From a virus: a DNA stretch of 20,573 nt. The stretch is from positions 1 through 20,573 of the IMG/VR virus record IMGVR_UViG_3300020385_000079, one strand, 5' to 3'. Shown piece after piece: positions 13,248 to 20,573 of this stretch (the first letter of the stretch is position 1; each line of letters begins with the position of its first letter). Position numbers and translations under genes: made by a program. The notes under the pieces were generated by a model that was given only the letters and a program-made list of their open reading frames with translations, was not told where the DNA came from and ran no database searches.

Positions 13248-14141
13248 ATGCCTGAACTAGCAGAAGTACAACCACAGAAATCAGCAGGTTTTGTTGATCG
13301 AGGTTACAACTACGACAAGAAACGTAAACGTATCGAGGATGAAGAAGAGGAGATCAAGCGTCTTGAAGCTCAACAACGTGGCGAAGAATCTGAATCAGTC
13401 GAAGAAGAAACCTCCGAAACGGAAGAGACCAATACAGAAGTTGAAGAAGCAACGTTATCTGCAGAAGAAAGATCTTTTAAAAAAAGATATGGTGATTTAA
13501 GACGGCACATGCAAGAAAAAGAGAAGGAGTGGAATGACAAATTCGACATCTTTGAAAAACGCATGGAAAAAGAATCTATTGTTCCTCCTAAGTCTGATGA
13601 AGACATTGAACAGTGGGCAAAGCAATACCCAGATGTAGCAGGCATAGTTGAAACAATTGCTGCTAAAAAGGCTCAAGAAATGTTTAGCAAAGCTGATGCT
13701 AGGCTTCAAGAGTTAGATAACGCAAAGTCAGAGGCAGAACGAGTAAAAGCAGAGAATGCTATCCGTAAGTCTCACGATGATTTTGATGATCTACGTGCTT
13801 CAGATGAATTTCATAACTGGGCTGAAGAACAACCTAAATGGGTACAAGATGCATTGTACGAGAATGCAGATGATCCTGCCTCAGTAGTACGTGTTATTGA
13901 CTTGTACAAAGGAGATAAAGGCCTTACTAAAACTGCAAAGAAAGCTAAGGCTAAAGATGCAGCTTCTACAGTAACTAGACGGGGTAAAGCCTCAGTAGAT
14001 GTAGAGGATGCAAATGATGTAATTCGTGAGTCAGATGTAGCAAAGATGTCCGATAGAGACTTTGAAGCTAAAGCTGATGAAATTAACAAAGCTATCCGTT
14101 CGGGTAAATTTGTTTACGATGTATCTGGAAATGCCAGATAA
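13248..14141 (+). CDS. Capsid assembly scaffolding protein
   Basis: This 297-residue, strongly charged protein directly precedes the major capsid gene, the standard position for scaffold. Residues 30-75 are Glu-rich (DEEEEIKRLE, EETSETEETNTEVEE), 75-115 form a charged helix, and 145-170 form another long helix (KADARLQELDNAKSEAERVK). The C-terminal third is basic and Ala-rich, then ends RDFEAKADEINKAIRSGKFV, a typical capsid-binding helix-turn-helix-like tail. AAGGA (13236-13240) lies seven bases before the ATG. There is no protease domain, so the scaffold is likely removed by exit or by a separate protease. Confidence 0.85.
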   Translation: MPELAEVQPQKSAGFVDRGYNYDKKRKRIEDEEEEIKRLEAQQRGEESESVEEETSETEETNTEVEEATLSAEERSFKKRYGDLRRHMQEKEKEWNDKFDIFEKRMEKESIVPPKSDEDIEQWAKQYPDVAGIVETIAAKKAQEMFSKADARLQELDNAKSEAERVKAENAIRKSHDDFDDLRASDEFHNWAEEQPKWVQDALYENADDPASVVRVIDLYKGDKGLTKTAKKAKAKDAASTVTRRGKASVDVEDANDVIRESDVAKMSDRDFEAKADEINKAIRSGKFVYDVSGNAR

Positions 14142-14145
14142 GCTG

Positions 14146-14173
14146 TTGACAATTAGTAAATCAGCAGTATAAC
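14146..14173 (+). promoter_or_regulatory. Promoter P4 for the major capsid gene
   Basis: A perfect -35 TTGACA (14146-14151) and TATAAC (14168-14173) are 16 bp apart, just after the scaffold stop. The predicted start near 14180 gives a leader of about 215 nt before the capsid ATG. A dedicated promoter would raise capsid output above scaffold. Confidence 0.7.
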
Positions 14174-14183
14174 TATAGGCACA

Positions 14184-14218
14184 GAGACAAAAGCCTCTTT
14201 TTGACTACCTTTTGTCTC
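14184..14218 (+). promoter_or_regulatory. 5'-terminal stem-loop of the capsid transcript
   Basis: GAGACAAAAG (14184-14193) is exactly complementary to CTTTTGTCTC (14209-14218) around a 15-base loop. It begins about four bases after the predicted start of P4. A stem so close to the 5' end would be expected to shield the mRNA from 5'-dependent decay. There is no T-tract after it, so termination is unlikely. Confidence 0.55.
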
Positions 14219-14280
14219 GGCCAAACTTCACAAAAAGTCTAAACTAAAAAGAACCACCTGTTTAAGTATAGGCCCATTTA

Positions 14281-14377
14281 CTCTAGACCGTATAATTGAT
14301 CATTATACCCTGGACCGTAAGTGCACCCTAGAAAAGTAACAGCCTCTTTAAGGTGTTAGCTTTTATTTAAAAGCCAA
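14281..14377 (+). promoter_or_regulatory. Structured leader of the capsid gene
   Basis: GTATAAT (14290-14296) pairs with ATTATAC (14302-14308) around TGATC. The near-repeat CTCTAGACCGTA/CCCTGGACCGTA occurs at 14281-14292 and 14308-14319. GCTTTT (14359-14364) pairs with AAAAGC (14369-14374), extendable to nine pairs with one mismatch. The strong ribosome-binding site GGAGG (14385-14389) lies free after these, seven bases before the ATG. The repeat around a palindrome could also be a DNA operator or a second control point. Confidence 0.4.
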
Positions 14378-14396
14378 ATATCATGGAGGATTTCAC

Positions 14397-15470
14397 ATGG
14401 CTTTCGCATCCGCATCAGGTTATAATAACCTGCCCAATGGCAACTTTTCAAGTGTCATTTATTCTAAAAAAGTCCAGCTGGCGTTTCGTAAGAGCACAGT
14501 CGTGGGCGACATCACTAACTCTGATTATTTTGGTGAGATTAGCAACCAAGGTGACACGGTTCGCATTATCAAAGAGCCAGAGGTAAGTGTCTCGGCCTAT
14601 ACCCGTGGTGAAACAATCGCCGCACAAGATTTGGCCGATGCCGATTTCTCGTTAGTCGTTGATAAAGCTAACTATTTTGCTTTCAAAATGGACGATATCG
14701 AGGAGGCTCACTCCCATGTAAACTTCATGGATCTTGCAACCAACCGTGCGGCATACCGTTTGGCTGATCAGCATGACCAAGAAGTCTTGGGTTACTTGTC
14801 TGGCTACAAACAAGCTGCTCTGCATGCAAATGCTTCAGCAGTAAATAATGTTGTTAACGGAACCAAAGCAGATACCGCTGCAGGTTCTGATGAATTGCTG
14901 GCAGCTAACAAGCTGATCAAAGGTTCATTCGGTAACATCACTACAGCATCAGCTGCGGATCACTCTATCCCAGTTGCTGCACGTCTGCCAGGTGCAACTG
15001 CCCTGCCAACGGCTACTGTATCGCCATCTATGGTTGTATCCCGTATGGCCCGTCTGTTGGATCAAAAGCAAGTTGATACGCAAGGTAGATGGCTCGTAAT
15101 TGACCCCGTAATGATGGAAGTCATGCGTGACGAAGATTCTCGCCTATTGAATTCTGACTTCGGTGAATCAGGTGGCCTTCGCAATGGTCTTGTCTTGAAC
15201 AACTTCCACGGTTTCCGTGTATACGTTTCAAGCAACTTGCCAGCAGTAGGTACTGGTGCAGGTACTACAGGTACAGCAAACCAAAACACTAACTATGGTG
15301 TTATTGTTGGTGGTCATGATTCAGCTGTTGCAACTGCCGAGCAGATCAACAAGACTGAAACATACCGTGACCCAGACAGCTTTGCTGATATTGTACGTGG
15401 TATGCACCTATACGGTCGCAAAATCTTGCGTCCAGAAGCACTGGTTACAGCTAAGTACAACTTGGCCTAA
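14397..15470 (+). CDS. Major capsid protein
   Basis: This 357-residue protein follows the scaffold gene and has the composition and layout of HK97-fold podovirus capsids. An N-terminal arm (MAFASASGYNNLPNGNFSSV) is followed by the E-loop-like region with GDTVRIIKEPEVSVSAYTRG, then a helix-rich P-domain (DQHDQEVLGYLSGYKQAALH), an A-domain segment (RWLVIDPVMMEVMRDEDSRL) and a C-terminal DIVRGMHLYGRKILRPEALV. No protease domain is fused. It has its own promoter, a structured leader and the strongest ribosome-binding site in the window (GGAGG), all fitting the most abundant virion protein. Confidence 0.88.
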   Translation: MAFASASGYNNLPNGNFSSVIYSKKVQLAFRKSTVVGDITNSDYFGEISNQGDTVRIIKEPEVSVSAYTRGETIAAQDLADADFSLVVDKANYFAFKMDDIEEAHSHVNFMDLATNRAAYRLADQHDQEVLGYLSGYKQAALHANASAVNNVVNGTKADTAAGSDELLAANKLIKGSFGNITTASAADHSIPVAARLPGATALPTATVSPSMVVSRMARLLDQKQVDTQGRWLVIDPVMMEVMRDEDSRLLNSDFGESGGLRNGLVLNNFHGFRVYVSSNLPAVGTGAGTTGTANQNTNYGVIVGGHDSAVATAEQINKTETYRDPDSFADIVRGMHLYGRKILRPEALVTAKYNLA

Positions 15471-15486
15471 ACCTACTTAATCTGTT

Positions 15487-15512
15487 GGGCTGGTCTCTAC
15501 TGAGGCTGGCCC
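15487..15512 (+). terminator. Hairpin after the capsid gene, possible partial terminator
   Basis: GGGCTGGTCTC (15487-15497) can pair with GAGGCTGGCCC (15502-15512) over 11 positions, three of them G-U, around TACT. It is the most stable-looking hairpin in the window and sits between capsid and tail genes, where phages often reduce read-through. Only TTC follows, so termination would be weak. Because several pairs are G-U, the hairpin forms in the + strand RNA but less well in the complement. Confidence 0.5.
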
Positions 15513-15541
15513 TTCAGTGCACCTAGTAGCAGGATTCAAAG

Positions 15542-16273
15542 ATGACAACCTACATCTCACTTACAAACGAACTGCTAAGACGACTTAATGAAGTTCCTCT
15601 TGATATAGCAGGTGATGGCTTTGATACTGTACGAAATGTGCAGGCACTGGCCAAGGATGCTATTAATAATGCTATTAGGAATATATTACAAACAGGGCAA
15701 GAGTGGCCCTTTCTCAAAACAACTTACGTTCAATCACTAACTGCAGGAACAAGACAGTACGATTTTCCCGCAGATTTTGCTAGTGTAGACTGGGATACTT
15801 TTTATATAAAACAACTAGGGTCTGCAAATAATTCTCCCGGTTTTATTCCCACAATCTCTTTTGAAGAGTATACACAAAAATATCGTGGACTTGACGATCA
15901 GTCAGATGAAGGTTCGGGAATTTCTGTACCTCAACGTGTATATCAAACATACGGAAGTAAATTTGGTGTCACACCTGTTCCAGATAATGCCTACGAAATA
16001 GAATACGTATATTGGTCATTCCCTGAAAATTTAACTCTGTACAATGATAATTGTGTAATTCCTGACAGATTTAGTCACGTAATTATTGATGGTGCAATGA
16101 TGTATCTCATGAGATTCAGATCAAACGATCAAAGTGCTGCTGTACATCAACAGACCTTTAATGAGGGTATACGTTCTATGAGACGAGTGCTTATGGATGA
16201 CCCTCTAGATATCAGATCTACAGTACTTCAAAAGAATAAATCTTTTGGTAATTCAGTTAGTGGTATTATTTAA
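15542..16273 (+). CDS. Tail adaptor, gp11/TtpA-like (tail tubular protein A)
   Basis: This 243-residue protein fits the adaptor ring that joins portal to nozzle in podoviruses. The N-terminal helix block MTTYISLTNELLRRLNEVPL and the following AKDAINNAIRNILQTGQEWPFLK are the typical start. Then come beta strands (TYVQSLTAGTRQYDFPADFA), a variable middle and the conserved VIIDGAMMYLMRFRSNDQSA helix. Length (about 190-250) is usual. AGGA (15531-15534) lies seven bases before the ATG; the stop shares one base with the nozzle start (TAATG). Confidence 0.82.
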   Translation: MTTYISLTNELLRRLNEVPLDIAGDGFDTVRNVQALAKDAINNAIRNILQTGQEWPFLKTTYVQSLTAGTRQYDFPADFASVDWDTFYIKQLGSANNSPGFIPTISFEEYTQKYRGLDDQSDEGSGISVPQRVYQTYGSKFGVTPVPDNAYEIEYVYWSFPENLTLYNDNCVIPDRFSHVIIDGAMMYLMRFRSNDQSAAVHQQTFNEGIRSMRRVLMDDPLDIRSTVLQKNKSFGNSVSGII

Positions 16274-17811
16274 TGCCAGAAAACTTATCTTCTTTTAAAG
16301 TCTTCTGCCAAGGCGGTCTAAACACCAGCCGTGACGTGCTGTCACAGGGTGAGACACAGCCAGGTTCTGCAGTTTCTTTAATAAACTACGAGCCTGCTGT
16401 TACTGGTGGTTACCGTAAGATAAGTGGCTACAGTAACGACTATGGAACTGTACCCGGTACTAACAAAGTTCTAGGTGTTTGTGTAGCTAATGGTGTTAAT
16501 GATGGTATTCTTGCAGCACGATATAATGCAGGTAATACAAACTATCTGTACCGCTGGAATAACTCTTCATCAGCTTGGGTAGCTATTACAACCCCTGCCT
16601 CTGTTAATGTATCTACTTTCCCTAAGGTACGCTTCTCACGTTACAACTGGGGTACATCTAAGGTAGTAATTACAGATGGAGTAAACCGTGCCGCTACATA
16701 TGATGGTACAACCTACACTCAGATTACTAATACCAATGCGCCCAGCGCACCTAAAGTATCTCACGTATTTAAGAACCACCTATTCTTAGCAGGTGATGCC
16801 ACTGAGTCCACTAACCTGTGGTTTTCTGCACCTTACAGTGAGACTGACTTTGACCCTGCAGATGGCGCTGGTGTTATTAACGTAGGTTTTTCCATTGTCG
16901 CAATCAAGTCATTTCGTGACGCATTGTACGTCTTTGGCTCTAACAATATCCGTAAGCTTGTAGGCAACAACATAGCAGACTTTGTACTTGAGGAAGTTAC
17001 AGATGACTTGGGTTGCTTGGCTACGGACAGTGTAGTTGAGATAGGTGGTGACCTACTGTTCTTGTCTCAGGATGGCTTGCGTCCTGTAACTGGGACTGAT
17101 AAGATTGGTGATGTAAATCTAGAAACAGTATCAAAAGACATTCAGTCTATCTTTACTGACTTGGTGTTTGAGGTAGACTTAGACAAGCTAGATGCAGTAG
17201 TTATTAGGCAGAAGACACAGTTCCGCTACTTCCTTGGTGCTGCAGACGGTCAGGGTATTATCGGTGGCTTCAGACAGACACCTAACGGCTTGCAGTTCGA
17301 GTACGGTCAGATGCTTGGTGTATTTACTACTTGTGCTACTAGCGGTTACATTGGTCAAGATGAGTTTGTCATACACGGTGATAGCAACGGTAAGGTTCAA
17401 CGCCAAGAGATAGGCAATGACTTTGACGGTGAGGCTATCTTTAGTGTATTCCAGACTCCCTTCTTTCATATGCAAGACCCAGAACAACGTAAGGTATTCT
17501 ATACTGTAGCTACGTACTTACGTTCTGAGGGTGACAATGAACTTATCATGTCTGCTCTTTACGACTACGAAGATGTAGATACGTTGCGTCCTACAAACTT
17601 TACACTTACAACAAAGGGCGCAGCATCTTACTACAACGAAGCCCTGTATAACAGCACAGCAATCTTTGACGGTAACCCTGCCCCTGTACGGCGCACAAAC
17701 ATTTCAGGTTCAGGCATGTCAGCATCATTTAAATACGTAACCAATGACACCAACGCCTCTCACAGTATCCAAGGCATAGTGGTGACATTCGGAGTAGGAG
17801 ACAGGTTATAA
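16273..17811 (+). CDS. Tail nozzle / stabilisation protein (beta-propeller type)
   Basis: At 512 residues this is rich in beta strands with repeated short blade-like units (TSKVVITDGVNRAATYDGTT, ALYVFGSNNIRKLVGNNIAD, LLFLSQDGLRPVTG). This fits the propeller-containing tail nozzle, P22 gp10-like or T7 gp12-like. It opens MPENLSSFKVFCQGGLNTSR, with the GGLNTSRD element usual in these proteins. It would sit below the adaptor, hold the packaged DNA and anchor fibres. The position between adaptor and fibres supports this. No ribosome-binding site is obvious; the TAATG overlap suggests coupled translation. Confidence 0.78.
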   Translation: MPENLSSFKVFCQGGLNTSRDVLSQGETQPGSAVSLINYEPAVTGGYRKISGYSNDYGTVPGTNKVLGVCVANGVNDGILAARYNAGNTNYLYRWNNSSSAWVAITTPASVNVSTFPKVRFSRYNWGTSKVVITDGVNRAATYDGTTYTQITNTNAPSAPKVSHVFKNHLFLAGDATESTNLWFSAPYSETDFDPADGAGVINVGFSIVAIKSFRDALYVFGSNNIRKLVGNNIADFVLEEVTDDLGCLATDSVVEIGGDLLFLSQDGLRPVTGTDKIGDVNLETVSKDIQSIFTDLVFEVDLDKLDAVVIRQKTQFRYFLGAADGQGIIGGFRQTPNGLQFEYGQMLGVFTTCATSGYIGQDEFVIHGDSNGKVQRQEIGNDFDGEAIFSVFQTPFFHMQDPEQRKVFYTVATYLRSEGDNELIMSALYDYEDVDTLRPTNFTLTTKGAASYYNEALYNSTAIFDGNPAPVRRTNISGSGMSASFKYVTNDTNASHSIQGIVVTFGVGDRL

Positions 17812-17812
17812 C

Positions 17813-20506
17813 ATGGCAGGTTACACTAGACAGTCAGTAGCGGATATTATCGCTAATGCGGTTATCAAAGCTGCACCAGTAAACGCTGAGTTTAACGCTA
17901 TTCGTGATGCTTTCAATAACAGCACGGGTCACAAGCATGATGGTACATCTACTGAGGGTTCTTACATACCACTCATTGCAGATGTTGATGCTAAGAACAA
18001 AGTAGTAGTAGACACAACTAACAATCGTATTAGCTTCTTTAGTGAGGTAGGTGGCTCTGCAGTAGAGCAAGTACGCATTCAAGATGGTGCTATTGTACCC
18101 ATAACAACTAATGACGTTGATCTTGGTACTTCCTCACTAAAGTTTAAGAACTTATATGTTAATGGTATCGGTGAGATTGGCTCTGTCACTATACTTGGTG
18201 GTACTATTGATAATGTAGTCATTGGTGGTACTACTCCAGCCGCTGCAGACTTTACTACAATGGATGCGTCAGGCAATGTTACTGTTGGTGGTACATTTGC
18301 TGTAACAGGTACATCTGCACTAACAGGCACTACAACTATTACATCTGCAGATATTAACTCAGGTGCAATGGACAACACTATTATCGGTAATACTACACCT
18401 GTTGCAATTACAGGTACTACCATTACAGGTACGTCACTTGTTGGTCCTTTGACAGGTAATGTTACTGGCGATGTCACGGGAGACTTAACTGGAGATGTTA
18501 CAGGAGACCTTACAGGAAATGTAACAGGGAATGTAACAGGTAACTTAAATGGTATTATTGGTGCTAGTTCCCCTGCTGCTGGTAGCTTTACAACTGTATC
18601 GACATCTGGACAGGCAACCTTGGCGACTGCTGATATTAACGGCGGTAGCATTGACGGTACTACTATTGGAGCATCAACTGCTGCAGCTATAACTGGTACA
18701 ACCATTACTGCTACATCAGGGTTTGTTGGAGATGTGACAGGCGATATTACAGGTAACATCACAGGTAATATTAGCGGTGTGATTACAGGTAGTGTTGTCG
18801 GTAATGTAAATTCAACTTCAGGTACTTCTGTATTTAATAACGTAACTGTCAACGGTACACTAGACGTTACAGGTACAACAATAGCTAATGTTACTGATCC
18901 AAGTAACGCACAGGACGCAGCCACGAAAAATTATGTGGACACACAAGTATCAGGATTGGTAGACTCTGCGCCTGGCACACTAGACACATTGAATGAGCTT
19001 GCTGCAGCACTAGGCGATGATGCAGACTTTTCTACAACCATTACAAATAGTATAGCAACCAAGTTACCACTTGCAGGTGGTACAATGACTGGTGCTATTG
19101 CTATGGGTACATCTAAGATTACTGGTCTAGGTGATCCTGTAGCCAACCAAGACGCAGTAAGTAAGAATTATGCTGATACTACGTTCTTAGGTAAAGCTGG
19201 TGGCACTATGACAGGCGCTATCGACATGGGTAGTGCTAAGGTTACAACCACGTATACACCTACCAACGGCCCTGATCTTACAAACAAAACATACGTAGAC
19301 AATATAACAGGTAGCCTTACATCAGCACAAACAAGTGCTACCAATGCTGCTACCTCAGAGACTAACGCTGCTACTAGCGCAACTAACGCAGGTAACTCTG
19401 CTACTGCCGCTGCTAGTTCGGCTACATCCGCCGCTAGCTCTTATGATGACTTTGATGACAGATACCTTGGTGCTAAGTCTTCCGCTCCCAGTACAGACAA
19501 TGATGGCGATGCTATAGTAGCTGGTGCTTTGTACTTCAATACTACCACAGACATCATGTACGTCTATGGTGGTTCTGGGTGGCAAGCCGCTGGTTCATCT
19601 GTGAATGGTACATCTAACCGTAACACTTACACAGCTACTGCAGGTCAGACTACCTTTGCTGCAACGTATGACCCCGGCTATGTTGATGCTTACCTAAACG
19701 GTGTAAAGCTTATTAGTGGTACAGACTTCACTGCTACATCAGGTACATCTATTGTACTGGCATCAGGTGCAGCAGTAGGCGATACGGTAGACATCGTAGG
19801 CTTTGGTACATTCGTAGTAGCTGATACATACACTAAGACACAGGCAGATGCTCGTTATGCAGTCCTTGGTTCAGACGTAGACTTTGGTAGTAATAAGATA
19901 CTTTACAGCAATGTGTATTCTGCTACAGGAGATTTACCTAGTGCATCAAATTATCATGGCATGTTTGCGCACGTACATGGTACAGGTAAGGGTTACTTTG
20001 CACATGCGGGATCATGGGTTCCTTTAGCTAATGATGCAGATTTAACTACTACCACAAATACAGCAAACGCTGCGCTTCCTAAAGCTGGTGGTGCAGTTAC
20101 TGGGAATGTAACTTTCGGTGACAACAACAAAGCCATCTTTGGCGCAGGGTCTGATCTACAGATTTATCACACTGGCTCTGCAAGTTACATAACCGACCAA
20201 GGCACTGGAAATTTAGTGTTAGGTGCGGCAGATAGTTTCATTGTTCAAAATGCTGCTCATAATGAAAACCTTATTGTTGCTAGTAATGGAGGAGCAGTCA
20301 CACTCTACCACGACAACTCAGCTAAGTTTGCCACAACAGCCACAGGCATCTCAGTCACAGGCTCAGTAGACTTTGGTAACTGGACAATCACAGAGTCAGG
20401 CGGCTCACTGTACTTCGCTACAGGCGGCACAAACAAAATGAAACTAGACGCAAGCGGCAACTTGGATGTTGTTGGCAACGTCAACTCTAACGCAACAATC
20501 ACCTAG
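17813..20506 (+). CDS. Tail fibre with TGxV repeats, 897 residues
   Basis: A receptor-binding fibre built of low-complexity repeats. The N-terminus (1-60), MAGYTRQSVADIIANAVIKA and on, is the probable virion-attachment part. Residues 214-245 are eight tandem TG(N/D)(V/L) tetrads, and 309-332 are six more, likely a triangular beta-helix-type shaft. Two AGGTMTGAI modules follow, a helical Ala/Ser/Thr coiled coil about 500-543 (NAATSETNAATSATNAG), then a globular domain beginning SAPSTDNDGDAI and a further AGGAVTGNVTFGD module. No C-terminal chaperone or tail-spike enzyme is visible. GGAGTAGGAG just upstream serves as ribosome-binding site. Confidence 0.82.
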   Translation: MAGYTRQSVADIIANAVIKAAPVNAEFNAIRDAFNNSTGHKHDGTSTEGSYIPLIADVDAKNKVVVDTTNNRISFFSEVGGSAVEQVRIQDGAIVPITTNDVDLGTSSLKFKNLYVNGIGEIGSVTILGGTIDNVVIGGTTPAAADFTTMDASGNVTVGGTFAVTGTSALTGTTTITSADINSGAMDNTIIGNTTPVAITGTTITGTSLVGPLTGNVTGDVTGDLTGDVTGDLTGNVTGNVTGNLNGIIGASSPAAGSFTTVSTSGQATLATADINGGSIDGTTIGASTAAAITGTTITATSGFVGDVTGDITGNITGNISGVITGSVVGNVNSTSGTSVFNNVTVNGTLDVTGTTIANVTDPSNAQDAATKNYVDTQVSGLVDSAPGTLDTLNELAAALGDDADFSTTITNSIATKLPLAGGTMTGAIAMGTSKITGLGDPVANQDAVSKNYADTTFLGKAGGTMTGAIDMGSAKVTTTYTPTNGPDLTNKTYVDNITGSLTSAQTSATNAATSETNAATSATNAGNSATAAASSATSAASSYDDFDDRYLGAKSSAPSTDNDGDAIVAGALYFNTTTDIMYVYGGSGWQAAGSSVNGTSNRNTYTATAGQTTFAATYDPGYVDAYLNGVKLISGTDFTATSGTSIVLASGAAVGDTVDIVGFGTFVVADTYTKTQADARYAVLGSDVDFGSNKILYSNVYSATGDLPSASNYHGMFAHVHGTGKGYFAHAGSWVPLANDADLTTTTNTANAALPKAGGAVTGNVTFGDNNKAIFGAGSDLQIYHTGSASYITDQGTGNLVLGAADSFIVQNAAHNENLIVASNGGAVTLYHDNSAKFATTATGISVTGSVDFGNWTITESGGSLYFATGGTNKMKLDASGNLDVVGNVNSNATIT
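18452..18547 (+). repeat. Eight tandem 12-bp repeats in the fibre gene
   Basis: Eight degenerate units of the form ACNGGNRAYNTW encode TG(N/D)(V/L). The copies vary mostly at third positions, as expected if the protein pattern is selected while DNA repeat slippage is limited. It is a likely site for fibre-length change by recombination. Confidence 0.75.
18737..18808 (+). repeat. Second block of 12-bp repeats in the fibre gene
   Basis: Six units follow the same TGxV design (18737-18808), less regular: two encode SGV I and VGNV variants. It matches the first block across a gap of about 190 bases, so recombination between blocks could delete or duplicate a shaft segment. Confidence 0.6.
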
Positions 20507-20521
20507 TAGGAGTATACGAAG

Positions 20522-20573
20522 ATGGCGATTAAAGTAGGCGGTACAACCGTCATAGATGATAGCAGACAGCTTA
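20522..20573 (+). CDS. Start of a second fibre-type protein (cut by window end)
   Basis: Seventeen codons, MAIKVGGTTVIDDSRQL, are visible before the window ends. MA(I/V)KVGGTTVIDDSRQL is a frequent opening of tail-fibre or appendage proteins in marine phages. AGGAG (20508-20512) lies nine bases before the ATG. It starts 15 bases after the fibre stop and is probably in the same operon. Confidence 0.65.
   Translation, partial: MAIKVGGTTVIDDSRQL

Noticed and set aside
14184-14218. Terminator after the scaffold gene
   Set aside because: The hairpin lies after a strong promoter and has no T-tract; a leader stem fits better.
18452-18808. CRISPR-like array
   Set aside because: The units are contiguous 12-mers that encode protein repeats, with no spacers.
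18079-18924. Minus-strand open frame of 281 codons inside the fibre gene
   Set aside because: Its Val/Pro-rich, repetitive product is the mirror of the TGxV repeats and it lies wholly within a convincing + strand gene.
1-20573. tRNA genes or an integrated prophage boundary
   Set aside because: I found no cloverleaf with a GGTTCRANTCC-type arm between genes, no integrase and no flanking bacterial genes; attachment sites cannot be supported.

Overview
The window is the lysis, packaging, capsid and tail half of a tailed-phage genome. It most resembles a marine podovirus: there is no tail-tube, tape-measure or sheath gene, and the tail is a gp11-like adaptor, a beta-propeller nozzle-like protein and repeat-rich fibres. 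A GTA-type 3TM holin and a phage-encoded DUF1127 protein, a family concentrated in Alphaproteobacteria, point to an alphaproteobacterial host, but that is inference. All supported genes are on the + strand. I see no integrase, tRNA or CRISPR array.

Region by region: 1-779 holds no gene but is dense in signals: paired operator-like palindromes, a strong sigma70-type promoter (551-580) and an array of ACTTTAAGT elements. This suggests a control region and possibly an origin. 780-2153 is a leader ORF followed by a lysis cassette: an EF-hand membrane protein, a holin and an M15 endopeptidase. 2165-3646 is a run of seven tiny proteins, six of them Lys/Gly-rich and basic and one secreted-looking. 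3650-4275 holds an unknown protein and a beta-rich probable virion protein. 4281-6751 opens with its own promoter and a hairpin that masks the ribosome-binding site, then DUF1127, small terminase, an HTH protein and large terminase. 6761-13204 is portal, a short helical protein and a 1384-residue multidomain protein with an HExxH motif and an ADP-ribosyltransferase-like domain. 13248-15470 is scaffold and major capsid protein, the latter with its own promoter and a long structured leader. 15542-20573 is the tail adaptor, nozzle, an 897-residue fibre and the start of a second fibre-type gene.

Two themes stand out. Genes are packed with one-base TAATG or four-base ATGA stop/start overlaps, implying strong translational coupling. 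Three of the four predicted promoters are followed within 10-16 nt by a perfect stem of at least 10 bp, so those transcripts would start in a stem-loop. This is notable beside a DUF1127 gene, since that family is linked to RNA turnover in Alphaproteobacteria. The strongest candidate for new biology is the 1384-residue protein: apparent protease and ADP-ribosyltransferase-like modules are separated by recurrent GG[VAIL] motifs, as if it were a virion polyprotein delivering effectors.
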